64,000 nt of DNA. Source: Paraburkholderia nodosa DSM 21604 (lineage in GTDB: Bacteria; Pseudomonadota; Gammaproteobacteria; Burkholderiales; Burkholderiaceae). Under the pieces are notes generated by a model, which worked only from the letters and a program-made list of their open reading frames with translations, ran no database searches and was not told the DNA's origin. This document shows positions 1 to 8,743 of the stretch, piece after piece. Location: NCBI RefSeq assembly GCF_000519185.1, contig NZ_JAFA01000009.1, positions 271,922 to 335,921 of the forward strand. The letters are read 5' to 3'. The first letter of the stretch is position 1, and every line of letters begins with the position of its first letter. A program made the position numbers and the translations under genes.

Positions 1-84
1 CACGCGCGCGGGCCGCTCGCGCGGCTGCCAGCCGGTGACCGGGTCGCCAATGGGCTGCTGGAATTCGTTCAGTCTTGCTGACAT
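1..84 (-). CDS. GNAT family N-acetyltransferase, N-terminal fragment
   Basis: Only the first 28 codons are inside the window; the gene runs off its left edge. The ATG at 84-82 follows a good ribosome site (GAGGAG about 8 bases upstream). The visible start (MSARLNEFQQPIGDPV, then a GW and an R-rich stretch) resembles the N-terminus of RimJ/RimL-like acetyltransferases, which usually read LNEFGQPIG...PGW before the acetyl-CoA domain. The catalytic region is not visible, so the assignment rests on this N-terminal resemblance alone. The next gene to the right (273-1553) is on the same strand, with about 190 bases between that hold no gene. Confidence 0.5.
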   Translation of the reverse strand, partial: MSARLNEFQQPIGDPVTGWQPRERPARV

Positions 85-272
85 GCGTGACAAGCTCCTC
101 TTGCGCGGGACATAGCCAATATCCGCGTTAAGTTACCGCATGTCGTGGTTCTGTGGAAAGGTCCACGAACGGCGGGGCGCATGGAACCACGCAGCGCGCC
201 GCATCGCATCGCGCACGCCGATTGTTCAGTTTTCCTCTGCTTTTCGATTCCCGCGCGCCTGGGCCTGGCGGA

Positions 273-1553
273 TCACCGACGCCCGCCCGCAAGCCGAACC
301 GCTTCGGGATGCCGCCGCAACCGCAGCATCGCGACACAACCCAGCGCCGGCCCCACGGCCAGCATGCCGAAGCCGCCCCGCCATCCCAGCCACGCCACCA
401 CGTACGGCACGAGATGAATGCTCACCAGCGTGAGCAAAAAACCCGCGCAGGTCTGCGCGGTCAGCAGCGTGCCGACCGAGTCCGGATCGGCCAGTTCGGC
501 CACGCTCGCTGAAAACTGCGCGGAATCGGCGATCACCGAGACGCCCCACACGAGCGCGACCGCGCCCATCACGACGAGCGGCGCGTGAGCCAGCCAGCCC
601 ATCAGCGCGGCACACGTTGCGCTCGTCGCCATCGCGCCGACCGTGACGGCCGTGCGCCCCATGCGGTCCGCCAGCACGCCGCCGAGCCACGCGCCCGCCG
701 CCCCTATCGCGATCACGCTGAAGGTCATCCATTCGGCGCGCGTGCGGGCGTTGGCCATACCGCGTGCGACGAACGTCTGCTGCAGGAACAGCGCGAGCCA
801 CGCCCACATCGCGTAAAGCTCCCACATGTGGCCCAGGTAGCCGAGATTGGCGAGCCGCAAGGCGGGCCGCCGCCACGCCTGCGTGACCTTCGCAAAATCG
901 ATGCGCGTGGCGCGCCGGATGTTCGGCCCGATGCCCGCAAAGCCGATCAGCAACGCGGCGCACGCCGCGCAAGCCGCGGCGACGCCATAGATCGTGCGCC
1001 AGCCGAGCCCGCCCGTGGCCGCCAGCAGATGCGGGCTTGCCGAGCCGAGCGTGAGCGCGCCCACGAGCAGGCCGACGAGCAGACCGAGATCGCCCTGCGC
1101 CCAGGTGGCCGCGAGCCGCATGCCGACCGGATACACGCCCGCCATGCACATGCCGGTGATGAACCGCAGCGCGACAACAGCGCCGCCGACCGGCGGCAGG
1201 AACGCGAGCGACGCCGTGGCCACGGCCGCCACGAGCGCGGAACCCGCGAGCATCCGGCGCAGATCGTAGCGGTCGGGCAGCGAAAGCAACGCGGACGTGA
1301 TGGTGCCGGCCACGAAGCCGCACTGCACGGCGCTCGTGAGCAAGGCTTCGTCGAAGGCGGCAATGGCGTGCGCCTGCTTGATGAGGACCACTACGGTGCT
1401 CGACGAAAACCAGACGCCCATCGCCGCCACCTGCGCGAGGAGCAGCAACGCGAGCGAGGCGGCCTTGCCGCGCTGCGCCGTGCCGAGCCCTGGCGGCCCC
1501 GTTTCGTCCGAAGAACGGGAACCGGCAGCGCCTCGAGAAGACGTACGCGCCAC
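273..1553 (-). CDS. MFS transporter
   Basis: A 426-residue inner-membrane protein with about 12 hydrophobic segments, the size and pattern of a Major Facilitator Superfamily permease. The first about 30 residues are polar and cytoplasmic; the first membrane segment begins near residue 31 (ASLALLLLAQVAAMGVWFSS). A basic DRYDLRR loop after the second or third segment corresponds to the MFS signature loop. The start is a GTG two bases after the stop of the flavin reductase gene, so translation is probably coupled. As last gene of a monooxygenase-reductase-transporter operon it probably imports the substrate or exports the product. The substrate cannot be read from sequence. Confidence 0.85.
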   Translation of the reverse strand: MARTSSRGAAGSRSSDETGPPGLGTAQRGKAASLALLLLAQVAAMGVWFSSSTVVVLIKQAHAIAAFDEALLTSAVQCGFVAGTITSALLSLPDRYDLRRMLAGSALVAAVATASLAFLPPVGGAVVALRFITGMCMAGVYPVGMRLAATWAQGDLGLLVGLLVGALTLGSASPHLLAATGGLGWRTIYGVAAACAACAALLIGFAGIGPNIRRATRIDFAKVTQAWRRPALRLANLGYLGHMWELYAMWAWLALFLQQTFVARGMANARTRAEWMTFSVIAIGAAGAWLGGVLADRMGRTAVTVGAMATSATCAALMGWLAHAPLVVMGAVALVWGVSVIADSAQFSASVAELADPDSVGTLLTAQTCAGFLLTLVSIHLVPYVVAWLGWRGGFGMLAVGPALGCVAMLRLRRHPEAVRLAGGRR

Positions 1554-1555
1554 GC

Positions 1556-2065
1556 TCAGGCCGCCGCCGCTGCCGCGTGCGCCTGCGCGAGCACGCGATG
1601 AAACGCGCGGCCGAACCAGATCAGCCCGTCGCGCCCGCCCACCATGCGCGCCGCCTTGATCTCACAGAAGAACACCGTGTGCGTGCCGACTTCGGTCGTG
1701 CGCGCGATGTGGCAATCGAACGAACTCACCGCGCCGCGCAGCGCGGGCGCGCCCGTTTCGAGCCGATACCACTCGGCAAGCGCGAAACGTTCGGCCATGT
1801 CGATGTCTTTCGTGGCGAAGCGCGTGGCCACCTCGCGCTGGTCGGCCGCCAGCACGTTCACGCAGAGCCGCCCGTTCGCGCGCAGGATCGCGTTGTTGCG
1901 GCTCGTGCGATTGATGCAGACGAGCAGCGTGGGCGGCTCGTCCGTCACGCCGCACACGGCGGACGCCGTGCAGCCGGCGCGCCCGGCGTCGCCATCGGTG
2001 GTGACGATGTTCACGGCGGCGCCAAGACCGGACATGGCGTCGCGAAAGAGGGATTTGTCTACCAT
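1556..2065 (-). CDS. Flavin reductase (FMN) of a two-component monooxygenase
   Basis: A 169-residue protein of the flavin reductase-like (RutF/HpaC type) FMN-binding split-barrel family. It begins FRDAMSGLGAAVNIVTTDGD and continues with GCTASAVCGVTDEPPTLLVCINRTS, the usual flavin-binding strand and loop; the C-terminus has GRAFHRV. Such proteins use NAD(P)H to reduce free FMN, which diffuses to a partner oxygenase. Its upstream neighbour on the same strand, 64 bases away, is exactly such a partner (2130-3503). Full length for the family. Confidence 0.88.
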   Translation of the reverse strand: MVDKSLFRDAMSGLGAAVNIVTTDGDAGRAGCTASAVCGVTDEPPTLLVCINRTSRNNAILRANGRLCVNVLAADQREVATRFATKDIDMAERFALAEWYRLETGAPALRGAVSSFDCHIARTTEVGTHTVFFCEIKAARMVGGRDGLIWFGRAFHRVLAQAHAAAAAA

Positions 2066-2129
2066 ATTCTTGCCCGCTTGCCGCGGTCTCCTCGTAGCGG
2101 GAATTCAGTGCCCGATTTTCATGCCTCGC

Positions 2130-3503
2130 TCATGCCTCGCTCATGCGCGCGCCGCGGTACTGCGCTGCCGCGTGCGAGGCCGGCAGGCGCGCGGCGCCGG
2201 AGAGCTTTTCGCGCAGGGTGCCCTCACGATACGCGCTTTTATACGCGCCACGTGTTTGCAGCTCGGGCACCAGCAGTTCGACCACGTCGTCGAAGCATTC
2301 CGGCACCACCGTGCGCGAGAGATTGAAGCCATCCACGCCCGCCGTTTCGCTCCACTCGATCAACGTTTGCGCGATGCGCTCAGCCGACCCCACCCACGGC
2401 GCCTGGCGGCTGCCGAGCACCATCTGCTCGAGCAGCTTGCGGCGCGTCCATTGCGGCCCGGCGCTGCGCGTCATGGCTTCGACGTTGGACACGATCGCCT
2501 GGCTCTTGCCCGTCTCGATGGGCTCGTCGAGGTCGTAACGCGCGAAGTCGATGCCAAGCGACGCCGCCGCGTGCGCGAGCGCCGCTTCCGAACTCACGTA
2601 GCGCCGGTACTCGTCGAACTTCTCGCGCGCTTCGCTATCCGTGCGTCCGACGATCAGCGTTGCGCCCAGAAAGACTTTCACGTCGTCGGCCGCGCGCCCG
2701 AGCTGCACGGCCTGCGCCCGAATGTCCCCGACGATCTCCTTCACGCCTTCCATCTTCTGACCATTGATGAACACGCACTCGGCGTGCGTCGCGGCAAAAC
2801 GCCTGCCGCGCGCGGACGACCCCGCCTGGTACAGCACCGGCGTGCGCTGCGGCGACGGCGCGCACAGATGCATCGCATCCACCTTGTATTGCGGCCCGCG
2901 ATGATGAATCATCCGCACGCGCGCGGGGTCGGCGTAGATGCCGCCGGCGCGGTCGTTGATAACCGCGTCGTCGTCCCAGCTCCCTTCCCAGAGCTTGTAC
3001 ACGAGCGCCATGTATTCGTCGGCCAGATCGTAGCGGTCGTCGTGAGCGTTCTGGCCGTCCATGCCGATGGCGCGGGCCGCGCTGTCGAGATAGCCCGTCA
3101 CGATGTTCCAGCCGATGCGCCCGCCCGTGAGATGGTCGAGCGTGGACATGCGCCGCGCGAACAGAAACGGCTGCTCATACGTGAGATTGGCCGTCACGCC
3201 GAAGCCCAGATGCTGCGTCACCGCGGCCATGGCGGGAATGACGAGCGTGGGATCGTTCACGGGCACCTGCACTGCGCCGCGCAGCGCGGCGTCGGCATTG
3301 CCGCCGTAGACGTCATACACGCCGACGACATCCGCGAAAAAAATGCCGTCGAAGAGGCCCCGTTCGAGCTTCTTCGCGTAGTCGGTCCAGTACTGGAGTT
3401 CCGTATAGCGGCTCGACTGGTCGCGCGGATGCGTCCACAAGCCTTGCTGAATGTGGCCCACGCAGTTCATGTCGAAAGCGTTCAGACGGATTTCACGTGG
3501 CAT
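2130..3503 (-). CDS. FMN-dependent monooxygenase of the NtaA/SnaA/DszA family
   Basis: A 457-residue flavin-dependent, luciferase-like (bacterial LLM class) oxygenase. Family landmarks are the N-terminal LNAFDMNCVGHIQQGLW, GLFDGIFFADV, LTYEQPFLFARRMSTLDHLTGGRIGWNIVTGYLDSA, and the ERIAQTLIEW...VDGF motif near the C-terminus. Related enzymes oxidise nitrilotriacetate, EDTA, dimethylsulfide, dibenzothiophene sulfone or pristinamycin using FMNH2 from a reductase, encoded here just downstream. The ATG at 3503 has a strong AAAGGAG site. First gene of an operon with the reductase and MFS pump. The actual substrate is unknown; a small organosulfur or amino-polycarboxylate compound is an inference from the family. 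Confidence 0.88.
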   Translation of the reverse strand: MPREIRLNAFDMNCVGHIQQGLWTHPRDQSSRYTELQYWTDYAKKLERGLFDGIFFADVVGVYDVYGGNADAALRGAVQVPVNDPTLVIPAMAAVTQHLGFGVTANLTYEQPFLFARRMSTLDHLTGGRIGWNIVTGYLDSAARAIGMDGQNAHDDRYDLADEYMALVYKLWEGSWDDDAVINDRAGGIYADPARVRMIHHRGPQYKVDAMHLCAPSPQRTPVLYQAGSSARGRRFAATHAECVFINGQKMEGVKEIVGDIRAQAVQLGRAADDVKVFLGATLIVGRTDSEAREKFDEYRRYVSSEAALAHAAASLGIDFARYDLDEPIETGKSQAIVSNVEAMTRSAGPQWTRRKLLEQMVLGSRQAPWVGSAERIAQTLIEWSETAGVDGFNLSRTVVPECFDDVVELLVPELQTRGAYKSAYREGTLREKLSGAARLPASHAAAQYRGARMSEA

Positions 3504-3534
3504 GTCGGCTCCTTTCCGGTGCGCTCGATGCCAT

Positions 3535-3546
3535 CTACTATAGTAG
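3535..3546. promoter_or_regulatory. 12-bp palindrome in the monooxygenase operon promoter
   Basis: CTACTATAGTAG is a perfect palindrome 32-43 bases upstream of the monooxygenase start codon, in an otherwise GC-rich gap. Its centre (TATAGT) could also serve as a -10 element on the minus strand. It is either an operator or part of the promoter; no regulator gene lies immediately beside it. Confidence 0.4.
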
Positions 3547-3757
3547 ACGAACGGATACTAACGAAACCTGGGATTGATCCGGTATTGCCGCGAAGGGCTC
3601 AGACGAACGTCTCGTGCCGGGTTCACTGAATGTGATGCCACCCATCACGGATCGTCATTTGTCCCGGACGACCGGCTGGCGTATGTTTGCCGGAACGAAG
3701 CGCTGCAGTTGGCGCGTGCCGGGCTCCGGTCAATGTGGCGCAGGCAGCGTGGTGCCG

Positions 3758-4159
3758 TTATTTCCTGGCGATGCGATATTGGCAGATGAGCCGGCCTTCG
3801 CGTAGGCAGTGCTCGCTGACCGGGCGGCCAGTCGCCTCGGAAAAATACGCTGCGAGCGCTCGGCATACGCATGGCGTTTCACGCACCGCGCCCGCTACCG
3901 GGCAGCTGTAATTGCGGAGCATGATGGCATCCCCGTCGGGGACCGCTTCCGTGTGCGCGCCGAGCGCGTCGACGATTGCCATGGCGTCGGCAAGATTCGT
4001 CCTGAAGTCGCGTGATGCGGGCAGGCCGTTCTCGCGCGCGAGGCGGCGGCCCGTTTCCGTGAGGATTTCCTCGAGCTCACGGTCGTCGAACCGATGCTTG
4101 AGTGTGGCGAGAAGGCCGAGCCTGACGCTGTCCCACTCAAGGAGAAGTTCACATGCCAA
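3758..4159 (-). pseudogene. Truncated COG2345-type regulator lacking its winged helix
   Basis: The 133 codons match the C-terminal part of COG2345/SufR-like transcriptional regulators: a helical region (RELEEILTETGRRLARENG) followed by the Cys motif CPVAGAVRETPCVCRA...EHCLREGRLICQYRI, which in this family can ligate an Fe-S cluster. The usual N-terminal winged-helix DNA-binding domain (about 80 residues) is absent. There is no ATG; the frame opens with a TTG at 4159 and upstream DNA belongs to the tautomerase on the other strand, overlapping by 7 bases. Either the 5' end was replaced by the tautomerase gene, or a stand-alone sensor domain is made. I favour a remnant. The frame itself is undamaged. 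Confidence 0.65.
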
Positions 4160-4545
4160 TGCTCAAATTCGACATCATCGAGGGCCGCACCGACGAACAG
4201 GTGCGTGCGCTCCTCGACGCCGCCCATGAGGCCATGGTGCAGGCCTTCGATGTACCCGCTACCGATCGCTACCAGAGCGTCTCGCAGCATCGTCCTGGCG
4301 AGCTGGTGCTGGACGACACTGGACTCGGGTACACGCGATCGAAAGACGTCATCTTGCTGACGGCGGTAAGCCGCAAGCGCACCGAGCCGCAAAAGGTCGA
4401 GTTCTATCGCTTGCTCGTCGAAAAGCTGCAAACCCAATGCGGCATTTCGCCGGACGACGTCATCGTGTCGATCGTCGAGAACGACGATGCGGACTGGTCC
4501 TTTGGCCGCGGGCGCGCGCAGTTCATCACCCGGGAACTGACATAA
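4153..4545 (+). CDS. Tautomerase family protein
   Basis: A 130-residue protein beginning Met-Pro (MPMLKFDIIEGRT); removal of Met would expose the N-terminal proline that is the catalytic base in the tautomerase/4-oxalocrotonate tautomerase superfamily. It is of the longer two-repeat-like type (about 130 residues), with VILLTAVSRKRTEPQKVEFYRLLVEKL in the second half. The ATG has AAGGAG 6 bases upstream; that site lies inside the divergent regulator remnant. Substrate unknown; such enzymes catalyse keto-enol isomerisation or dehalogenation in catabolism of ring-cleavage products. Confidence 0.82.
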   Translation: MPMLKFDIIEGRTDEQVRALLDAAHEAMVQAFDVPATDRYQSVSQHRPGELVLDDTGLGYTRSKDVILLTAVSRKRTEPQKVEFYRLLVEKLQTQCGISPDDVIVSIVENDDADWSFGRGRAQFITRELT

Positions 4546-4652
4546 CGTCGTGAAGTCGGCGCGACCCTGGGTCGTAGCGGGTCGTTCGTCGTAAGCACTG
4601 GGCACCGCCGGAAGCCGGGGGCCGCGTAACACTGGGGCAACAGTCGCGCCGC

Positions 4653-4685
4653 ATGACACGGGCTAGCCACGCTAGCCCGTGTCAT
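4653..4685. repeat. Perfect 15-bp inverted repeat with a 3-base loop
   Basis: The arm ATGACACGGGCTAGC (4653-4667) is followed by CAC and its exact reverse complement (4671-4685). It is 108 bases after the tautomerase stop and 138 bases before the XRE gene. There is no T-run on either side, so it is not a typical intrinsic terminator, though as RNA it would form a very stable hairpin and may still stop transcription or protect the 3' end of the tautomerase message. Confidence 0.7.
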
Positions 4686-4822
4686 CTGCCCTGCGCTGGC
4701 CGCTGGCGAAGCCAGGTCTCGCAGCAGCGAGAAGCCGTTCAAAATCTCTGCGCCAAAGCGATACGCCGCAAGCAGGCCCGTATAATCGACTCACCCCTGC
4801 CCAGCCCGCCAATCTTCCAGGC

Positions 4823-5389
4823 ATGAATCGACCGCTCACCGACCCCACCTCCGCCATTTCCACGCGCGTGCGCATCGAGCGCGAATCGCGCGGCTGGTCG
4901 CTCGCGGACATGGCCGAGCGCTCGGGCGTTTCCAGGGCGATGATCAGCAAGATCGAACGCGGCGAAGCGAGCCCCACCGCTACCGTGCTCGGCCGGCTGT
5001 CGGGCGCCTTTGGCCTGCAGCTGTCCATGCTGCTCGCGCTCGCCGAGCAAACCGGCGAGCGTTTGAGCCGCGCTGCCGATCAGCAGATCTGGCAAGACCC
5101 CGAAACCGGCTATACGCGCCGGGCCGTCTCGCCGCGCAACGGCGGCATGCTCGACCTCGTGGAGATCGCGTTGCCGGGCGGGATTCGCGTTGCGTATCCG
5201 GCGTCGGCGTTCACGTTCCAGCATCAGCAGATCTGGGTGCGCAGCGGCACGCTGGTATTCGAGGAAGGCGAACAGGTTCACACGCTCGAAGCCGGCGACT
5301 GCCTGCAGCTCGGGCCGCCCGCCGACTGCGCGTTCTTCAATCCGGGCAAGGACCCGTGCGTGTACATCGTGGCGCTCGTGCGCCGCTGA
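4823..5389 (+). CDS. XRE-family regulator with C-terminal cupin domain
   Basis: 188 residues in two parts: a Cro/CI-type helix-turn-helix (about residues 10-65; RVRIERESRGWSLADMAERS then GVSRAMISKIERGEASPT) and a cupin sensor domain (about residues 105-185; QIWVRSGTLVFEEGEQVHTLEAGDCLQLGPP). This architecture is common in proteobacterial regulators that sense small metabolites and repress neighbouring genes. The ATG at 4823 was chosen because the HTH starts 12 residues after it and the upstream frame is unlike protein. Target unknown; candidates are itself, the tautomerase or the VOC gene at 5571. Confidence 0.87.
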   Translation: MNRPLTDPTSAISTRVRIERESRGWSLADMAERSGVSRAMISKIERGEASPTATVLGRLSGAFGLQLSMLLALAEQTGERLSRAADQQIWQDPETGYTRRAVSPRNGGMLDLVEIALPGGIRVAYPASAFTFQHQQIWVRSGTLVFEEGEQVHTLEAGDCLQLGPPADCAFFNPGKDPCVYIVALVRR

Positions 5390-5570
5390 ATGCGAGTACG
5401 CGCCGCCCCGTCGACGCTCCTTCATCGTTGAACCGGCTATGGCACAAGCGTTTTGCGCACGTGGCGCGCGCTCGCCCAATGCGAGTAGCCGAATGTGAGC
5501 ATTTGCTTATATTCTGAAGTCCTCAGGCGGCAATGGCACAGGGCCTCCGCCACACCATGAGAGACCGACG

Positions 5571-5978
5571 ATGCATGACGTGATTCAAGCCATGAAGCTC
5601 AATCACCTGAGCTTCCCCTCTTCCGATACCGCCGCAACTGCGGCCTTCTTCGAGCGCCACCTGGGATTCACCGTAGCGGGCACGTGGGAGCAGTCGTATA
5701 TCCTCAAGCGTCCGGGCTACGACGTGGTGATCGACCATGCAAGCGGCGACGCGCCGGCATGGCCCGGCAACTTCCACGTGGGCTTCGAACTGCCGAGCCT
5801 CGACGCCGTGCGGGACCTGTTTGAACGCTTCACGGCAGCCGGCGTCCAGATGGAAACCGGCATTTTCAACAATGGCCGCGGATCGCGCTTTTTCTGCCGC
5901 GCGCCGGGCGGCGTGATGTTCGAAATGAATACCCGCGTGGACGCCGCTCCTGAATATCGCGGCACGTTGGACAACTGA
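5571..5978 (+). CDS. VOC family protein (glyoxalase/bleomycin resistance fold)
   Basis: A 135-residue single-domain vicinal-oxygen-chelate protein. It has the typical opening KLNHLSFPSSDTAATAAFFERHLGF, a central HVGFELPSLDAVRDLFERF and the closing FFCRAPGGVMFEMNT. The His near the start, the His of HVGF and the Glu near the end are in the positions where VOC enzymes bind a divalent metal. Two starts are possible (5571, or 5592 at MKLNHLS); 5571 has a purine-rich GAGAG upstream. Reaction unknown: lyase, dioxygenase or binding protein are all possible. Confidence 0.78.
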   Translation: MHDVIQAMKLNHLSFPSSDTAATAAFFERHLGFTVAGTWEQSYILKRPGYDVVIDHASGDAPAWPGNFHVGFELPSLDAVRDLFERFTAAGVQMETGIFNNGRGSRFFCRAPGGVMFEMNTRVDAAPEYRGTLDN

Positions 5979-6004
5979 TCAGCAAGATCGCGAAACTGGA
6001 ACGA

Positions 6005-7243
6005 TCAGCCCTCCACCCGCGCCTTCACGATCTTACCTCGCTGCAGCACGTATTCGATCCGCTCGCCCTCACCGGCCACGACGCCGATGTCGGCAAGCGG
6101 ATTGCCATCGAGCACCACCACGTCGGCAAGCGCACCCGCCGCGATCACGCCCAACTCGCCCTTCATGTTCACGATCTCGGCAGCCACGGTCGTTGCCGAG
6201 CGCAGCGCCTCCAGATTGCCGAGCACTTCCGCGCGAATGCGGAACTCGCCGGTCTGGAACGCGTGCATCTCGCCGAGCAGGTCGGACCCGAACCCCATCT
6301 GCACCCCGGCCTTCGCATAGATCTCCAGCGATTCGCGCCCCTTCTGCTGCACGGAAGCCACCTTCGCCACCGAATCCGGCGGCAACCCGAACTGCGCACC
6401 GTGCGTGGCCAGCGCATCGTAGGTCACGAGCGTCGGCACGACGAACGCGCCGAACTCGCGCATCACCTGAGCCGCGGCTTCGTCCACGAGATTGCCGTGC
6501 TCGATCGTGCGCACGCCACAGCGCACCGCGCGCGCGATCGCGCGGCCCGTATAGGCGTGCGCCATCACATAGGTGTTCGCCGCTTCGGCCTCCGCCACAA
6601 TCGCGCGAATTTCATCTTCGGAGTACTGCGTATTGTTGATGGGGTCCGTAGGCGAGGCAACACCTCCCGACGCCATGATCTTGATCTGCGTGGCGCCCTT
6701 CTGGATCTCCTCGCGCACAGCGAGGCGCACTGCATCCACACCATCCACCACGCGCGCGATCGCCCCCGTGCGGAAGCAGCACGAACACGGTTCGAGCAAA
6801 TCGCCGCGCGGACGAAAATCGCCATGACCGCCCGTTTGCGAGAGCGCCTTGCCCGAGGGGAAAATGCGCGGCCCGCGCACGAGGCCCGTTTCCACGGCCT
6901 GCATCAGGCTCCAGTCGGCGCCGCCCGCGTCGCGCACGCTCGTGAAGCCGCGCGAGAGCATGGCGTCGAGAATCGGCAGCGAGCGGATGGCCGCGAGGAT
7001 ATTGGGCTGCGTGGCGTTCGCGCCGAGGTTCGCATTCGAGGCCAGCACGTGCACGTGGCAGTCGATAAAGCCCGGCATGACGGTCTTGCCGCGCACGTTG
7101 ACCACGTTCGCGTTCGGCAGGTCGATGGGACGATCGGTCACCTCCACGATGCGCTCGTCTTCAATCACGACGTGGTGATGTTCGAGCAGCACGCCGCGTT
7201 CGAGGTCGAGTACGTTGCCGCCTTTGAGAACAGTGATGGTCAT
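6005..7243 (-). CDS. Metal-dependent amidohydrolase (imidazolonepropionase/prolidase-like)
   Basis: A 412-residue amidohydrolase-superfamily enzyme. The metal-site motif DCHVHV (His63, His65) follows the short N-terminal beta domain and MPGFI; the carbamylated Lys is likely the one in IKIMASGGV; the further His ligands lie in MAHAYTG and IEHGNL, and the catalytic Asp in GFGSDLLGE. The family hydrolyses C-N bonds in dipeptides, cyclic ureides and similar compounds; this subgroup includes Xaa-Pro dipeptidase-like and N-acyl amino acid hydrolases. It lies 24 bases downstream of an MHS transporter gene, so it probably acts on what that protein imports. Confidence 0.86.
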   Translation of the reverse strand: MTITVLKGGNVLDLERGVLLEHHHVVIEDERIVEVTDRPIDLPNANVVNVRGKTVMPGFIDCHVHVLASNANLGANATQPNILAAIRSLPILDAMLSRGFTSVRDAGGADWSLMQAVETGLVRGPRIFPSGKALSQTGGHGDFRPRGDLLEPCSCCFRTGAIARVVDGVDAVRLAVREEIQKGATQIKIMASGGVASPTDPINNTQYSEDEIRAIVAEAEAANTYVMAHAYTGRAIARAVRCGVRTIEHGNLVDEAAAQVMREFGAFVVPTLVTYDALATHGAQFGLPPDSVAKVASVQQKGRESLEIYAKAGVQMGFGSDLLGEMHAFQTGEFRIRAEVLGNLEALRSATTVAAEIVNMKGELGVIAAGALADVVVLDGNPLADIGVVAGEGERIEYVLQRGKIVKARVEG

Positions 7244-7267
7244 TGTCTGGATTCCTGATAGAGTCGT

Positions 7268-8575
7268 TCAGTTCGCGCGCCGCGTGTCCTTCACGAAGAA
7301 GGTGCCGACCAGGCTGATTGCGGCCGCGACGATCACATAGAGCGCGGGCGCCATGTTGCTGCCGGTACGCGCGATGAGCCACGTGATCAGGAACGGCGCG
7401 AAGCCGCCGAAGATCGTGACCGCGAAGTTGTAGGCCACCGAAAGGCCGGTCGAGAGCACCCTGGTCGGGAACAGCTCCGAGAAGGCGGCGAGAATCGGTC
7501 CCGTGTAGGCGGCGATCAGCACGCCGAACACGGCCTGAAACACGATGAGCGAGGCGAAGCCGGGAGCGCGGTTGATCCACGCGAACATGGGCCAGGCCAG
7601 CACGAGAATCAGGAACGCGGCGCCGCTCAGGAACACGCGGCGGCCCCACGCATCCGCCAGCTTGCCCACGATCGGCGAGCCGCACATGATCATCAGGCCG
7701 CCCACCATGCCCGCGGAAAAGCCCGTCGATTGCGGCAGATGCAGCGTGCGCACCGAATAGGTCGGCATGTAGAACAGCAGCACGTAAGTGCAGACCGTCC
7801 AGAGAATGACCATCGAGAAGCTCGCGAAGGTCTCGCGCGGGTAGCGCTCGAACACTTCCTTGAGGGGCGAGTTGTCTTTGGCTTGCGCTTCCACGGCGCT
7901 GAATGCCGGCGTTTCGTCGATCTGGCTGCGGATGTAGTAGCCCACCGGGCCCACGAGAATGCCGATCAGAAACGGCAGCCGCCAGCCCCAGCTATGCAGC
8001 GCTTGCGCATCGAGCGACGCCGTGACGAACGTGCCCGTGGCTGCGCCCAGCAGCACCGCGAAGCCGATGCTCGACTGGATCCAGCTCGAATAGTAGGCGC
8101 GCTTGCCCGGCGGCGCGTACTCGGTGAGGAACGCGGTGGCCCCGCCCATCTCGCCGCCCGCCGAGAAGCCCTGCAGCAGGCGCGCGAGCACGATCAGCAA
8201 CGGCGCGGCAAGGCCCGCTTGCTCGTAGGTAGGCGCGAGCCCGATGAGCGCGGTGCCGAAGGCCATCAGCAGGATGGTGAGCGAGAGCGCTGCCTTGCGG
8301 CCCACCTTGTCGGCGTAAATGCCGAGCACGATGCCGCCCACGGGCCGCATGAAAAACCCCACGCCGAAGGTCGCCACGGTGAGCAGCAAGGAGGTCAGTT
8401 CGTTGCCGGTCGGAAAGAACAGCTTCGCGATGATCACGGCGAAGAAGCTGTACACCGTGAAGTCGAACCATTCGAGGCCGTTGCCCAATACCGTCGCAAT
8501 GATCGCGCGGCGGCGCTGCTGCGCGGTCGTCGCGACAGCTTCATGCGCGACGCGAGGTGAAAGCGTTCCTTGCAT
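7268..8575 (-). CDS. MHS-family MFS transporter (metabolite:H+ symporter)
   Basis: A 435-residue, 12-segment inner-membrane permease. It begins ATVLGNGLEWFDFTVYSFFA, typical of the metabolite:H+ symporter group (KgtP, ProP, CitA, ShiA), with the loop-2 motif YADKVGRKAAL and the GFSAGGEMGGATAFL segment. Members import organic acids, betaines and related metabolites by proton symport. It is upstream of and probably co-transcribed with the amidohydrolase, and downstream of a LysR gene on the same strand. Confidence 0.88.
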   Translation of the reverse strand: MQGTLSPRVAHEAVATTAQQRRRAIIATVLGNGLEWFDFTVYSFFAVIIAKLFFPTGNELTSLLLTVATFGVGFFMRPVGGIVLGIYADKVGRKAALSLTILLMAFGTALIGLAPTYEQAGLAAPLLIVLARLLQGFSAGGEMGGATAFLTEYAPPGKRAYYSSWIQSSIGFAVLLGAATGTFVTASLDAQALHSWGWRLPFLIGILVGPVGYYIRSQIDETPAFSAVEAQAKDNSPLKEVFERYPRETFASFSMVILWTVCTYVLLFYMPTYSVRTLHLPQSTGFSAGMVGGLMIMCGSPIVGKLADAWGRRVFLSGAAFLILVLAWPMFAWINRAPGFASLIVFQAVFGVLIAAYTGPILAAFSELFPTRVLSTGLSVAYNFAVTIFGGFAPFLITWLIARTGSNMAPALYVIVAAAISLVGTFFVKDTRRAN

Positions 8576-8698
8576 GGTCTCTTCCTTGTCAGATTAGTCG
8601 TCGCTGCGCGCCAACGACTACGCGCCCGGAGCTGCCTTACATGCTCCTCATGCTAATGACAGCCCGATTAATTTCTGAAACGAAAGATTCGCATGCAT

Positions 8699-8717
8699 GC
8701 ATGCGCTGAGCGCATGC
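8699..8717. repeat. Inverted repeat between LysR and MHS transporter genes
   Basis: GCATGCGC-TGA-GCGCATGC is a perfect 8-3-8 inverted repeat 27 bases past the LysR stop, next to a second GC-rich hairpin sequence (GGCGCCCAAGCGCC). No T-run follows. It may act as a weak terminator for the LysR gene or as an operator for the transporter promoter. Confidence 0.35.
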
Positions 8718-8743
8718 GAGGCGCCCAAGCGCCGCTTAGTCCG

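Noticed and set aside
1644..3629. A 661-codon open frame on the plus strand, antisense to the flavin reductase and monooxygenase
   Set aside because: Arg/His/Ala-rich translation with no domain; it is the antisense shadow of two clear genes, as usual at this GC content.
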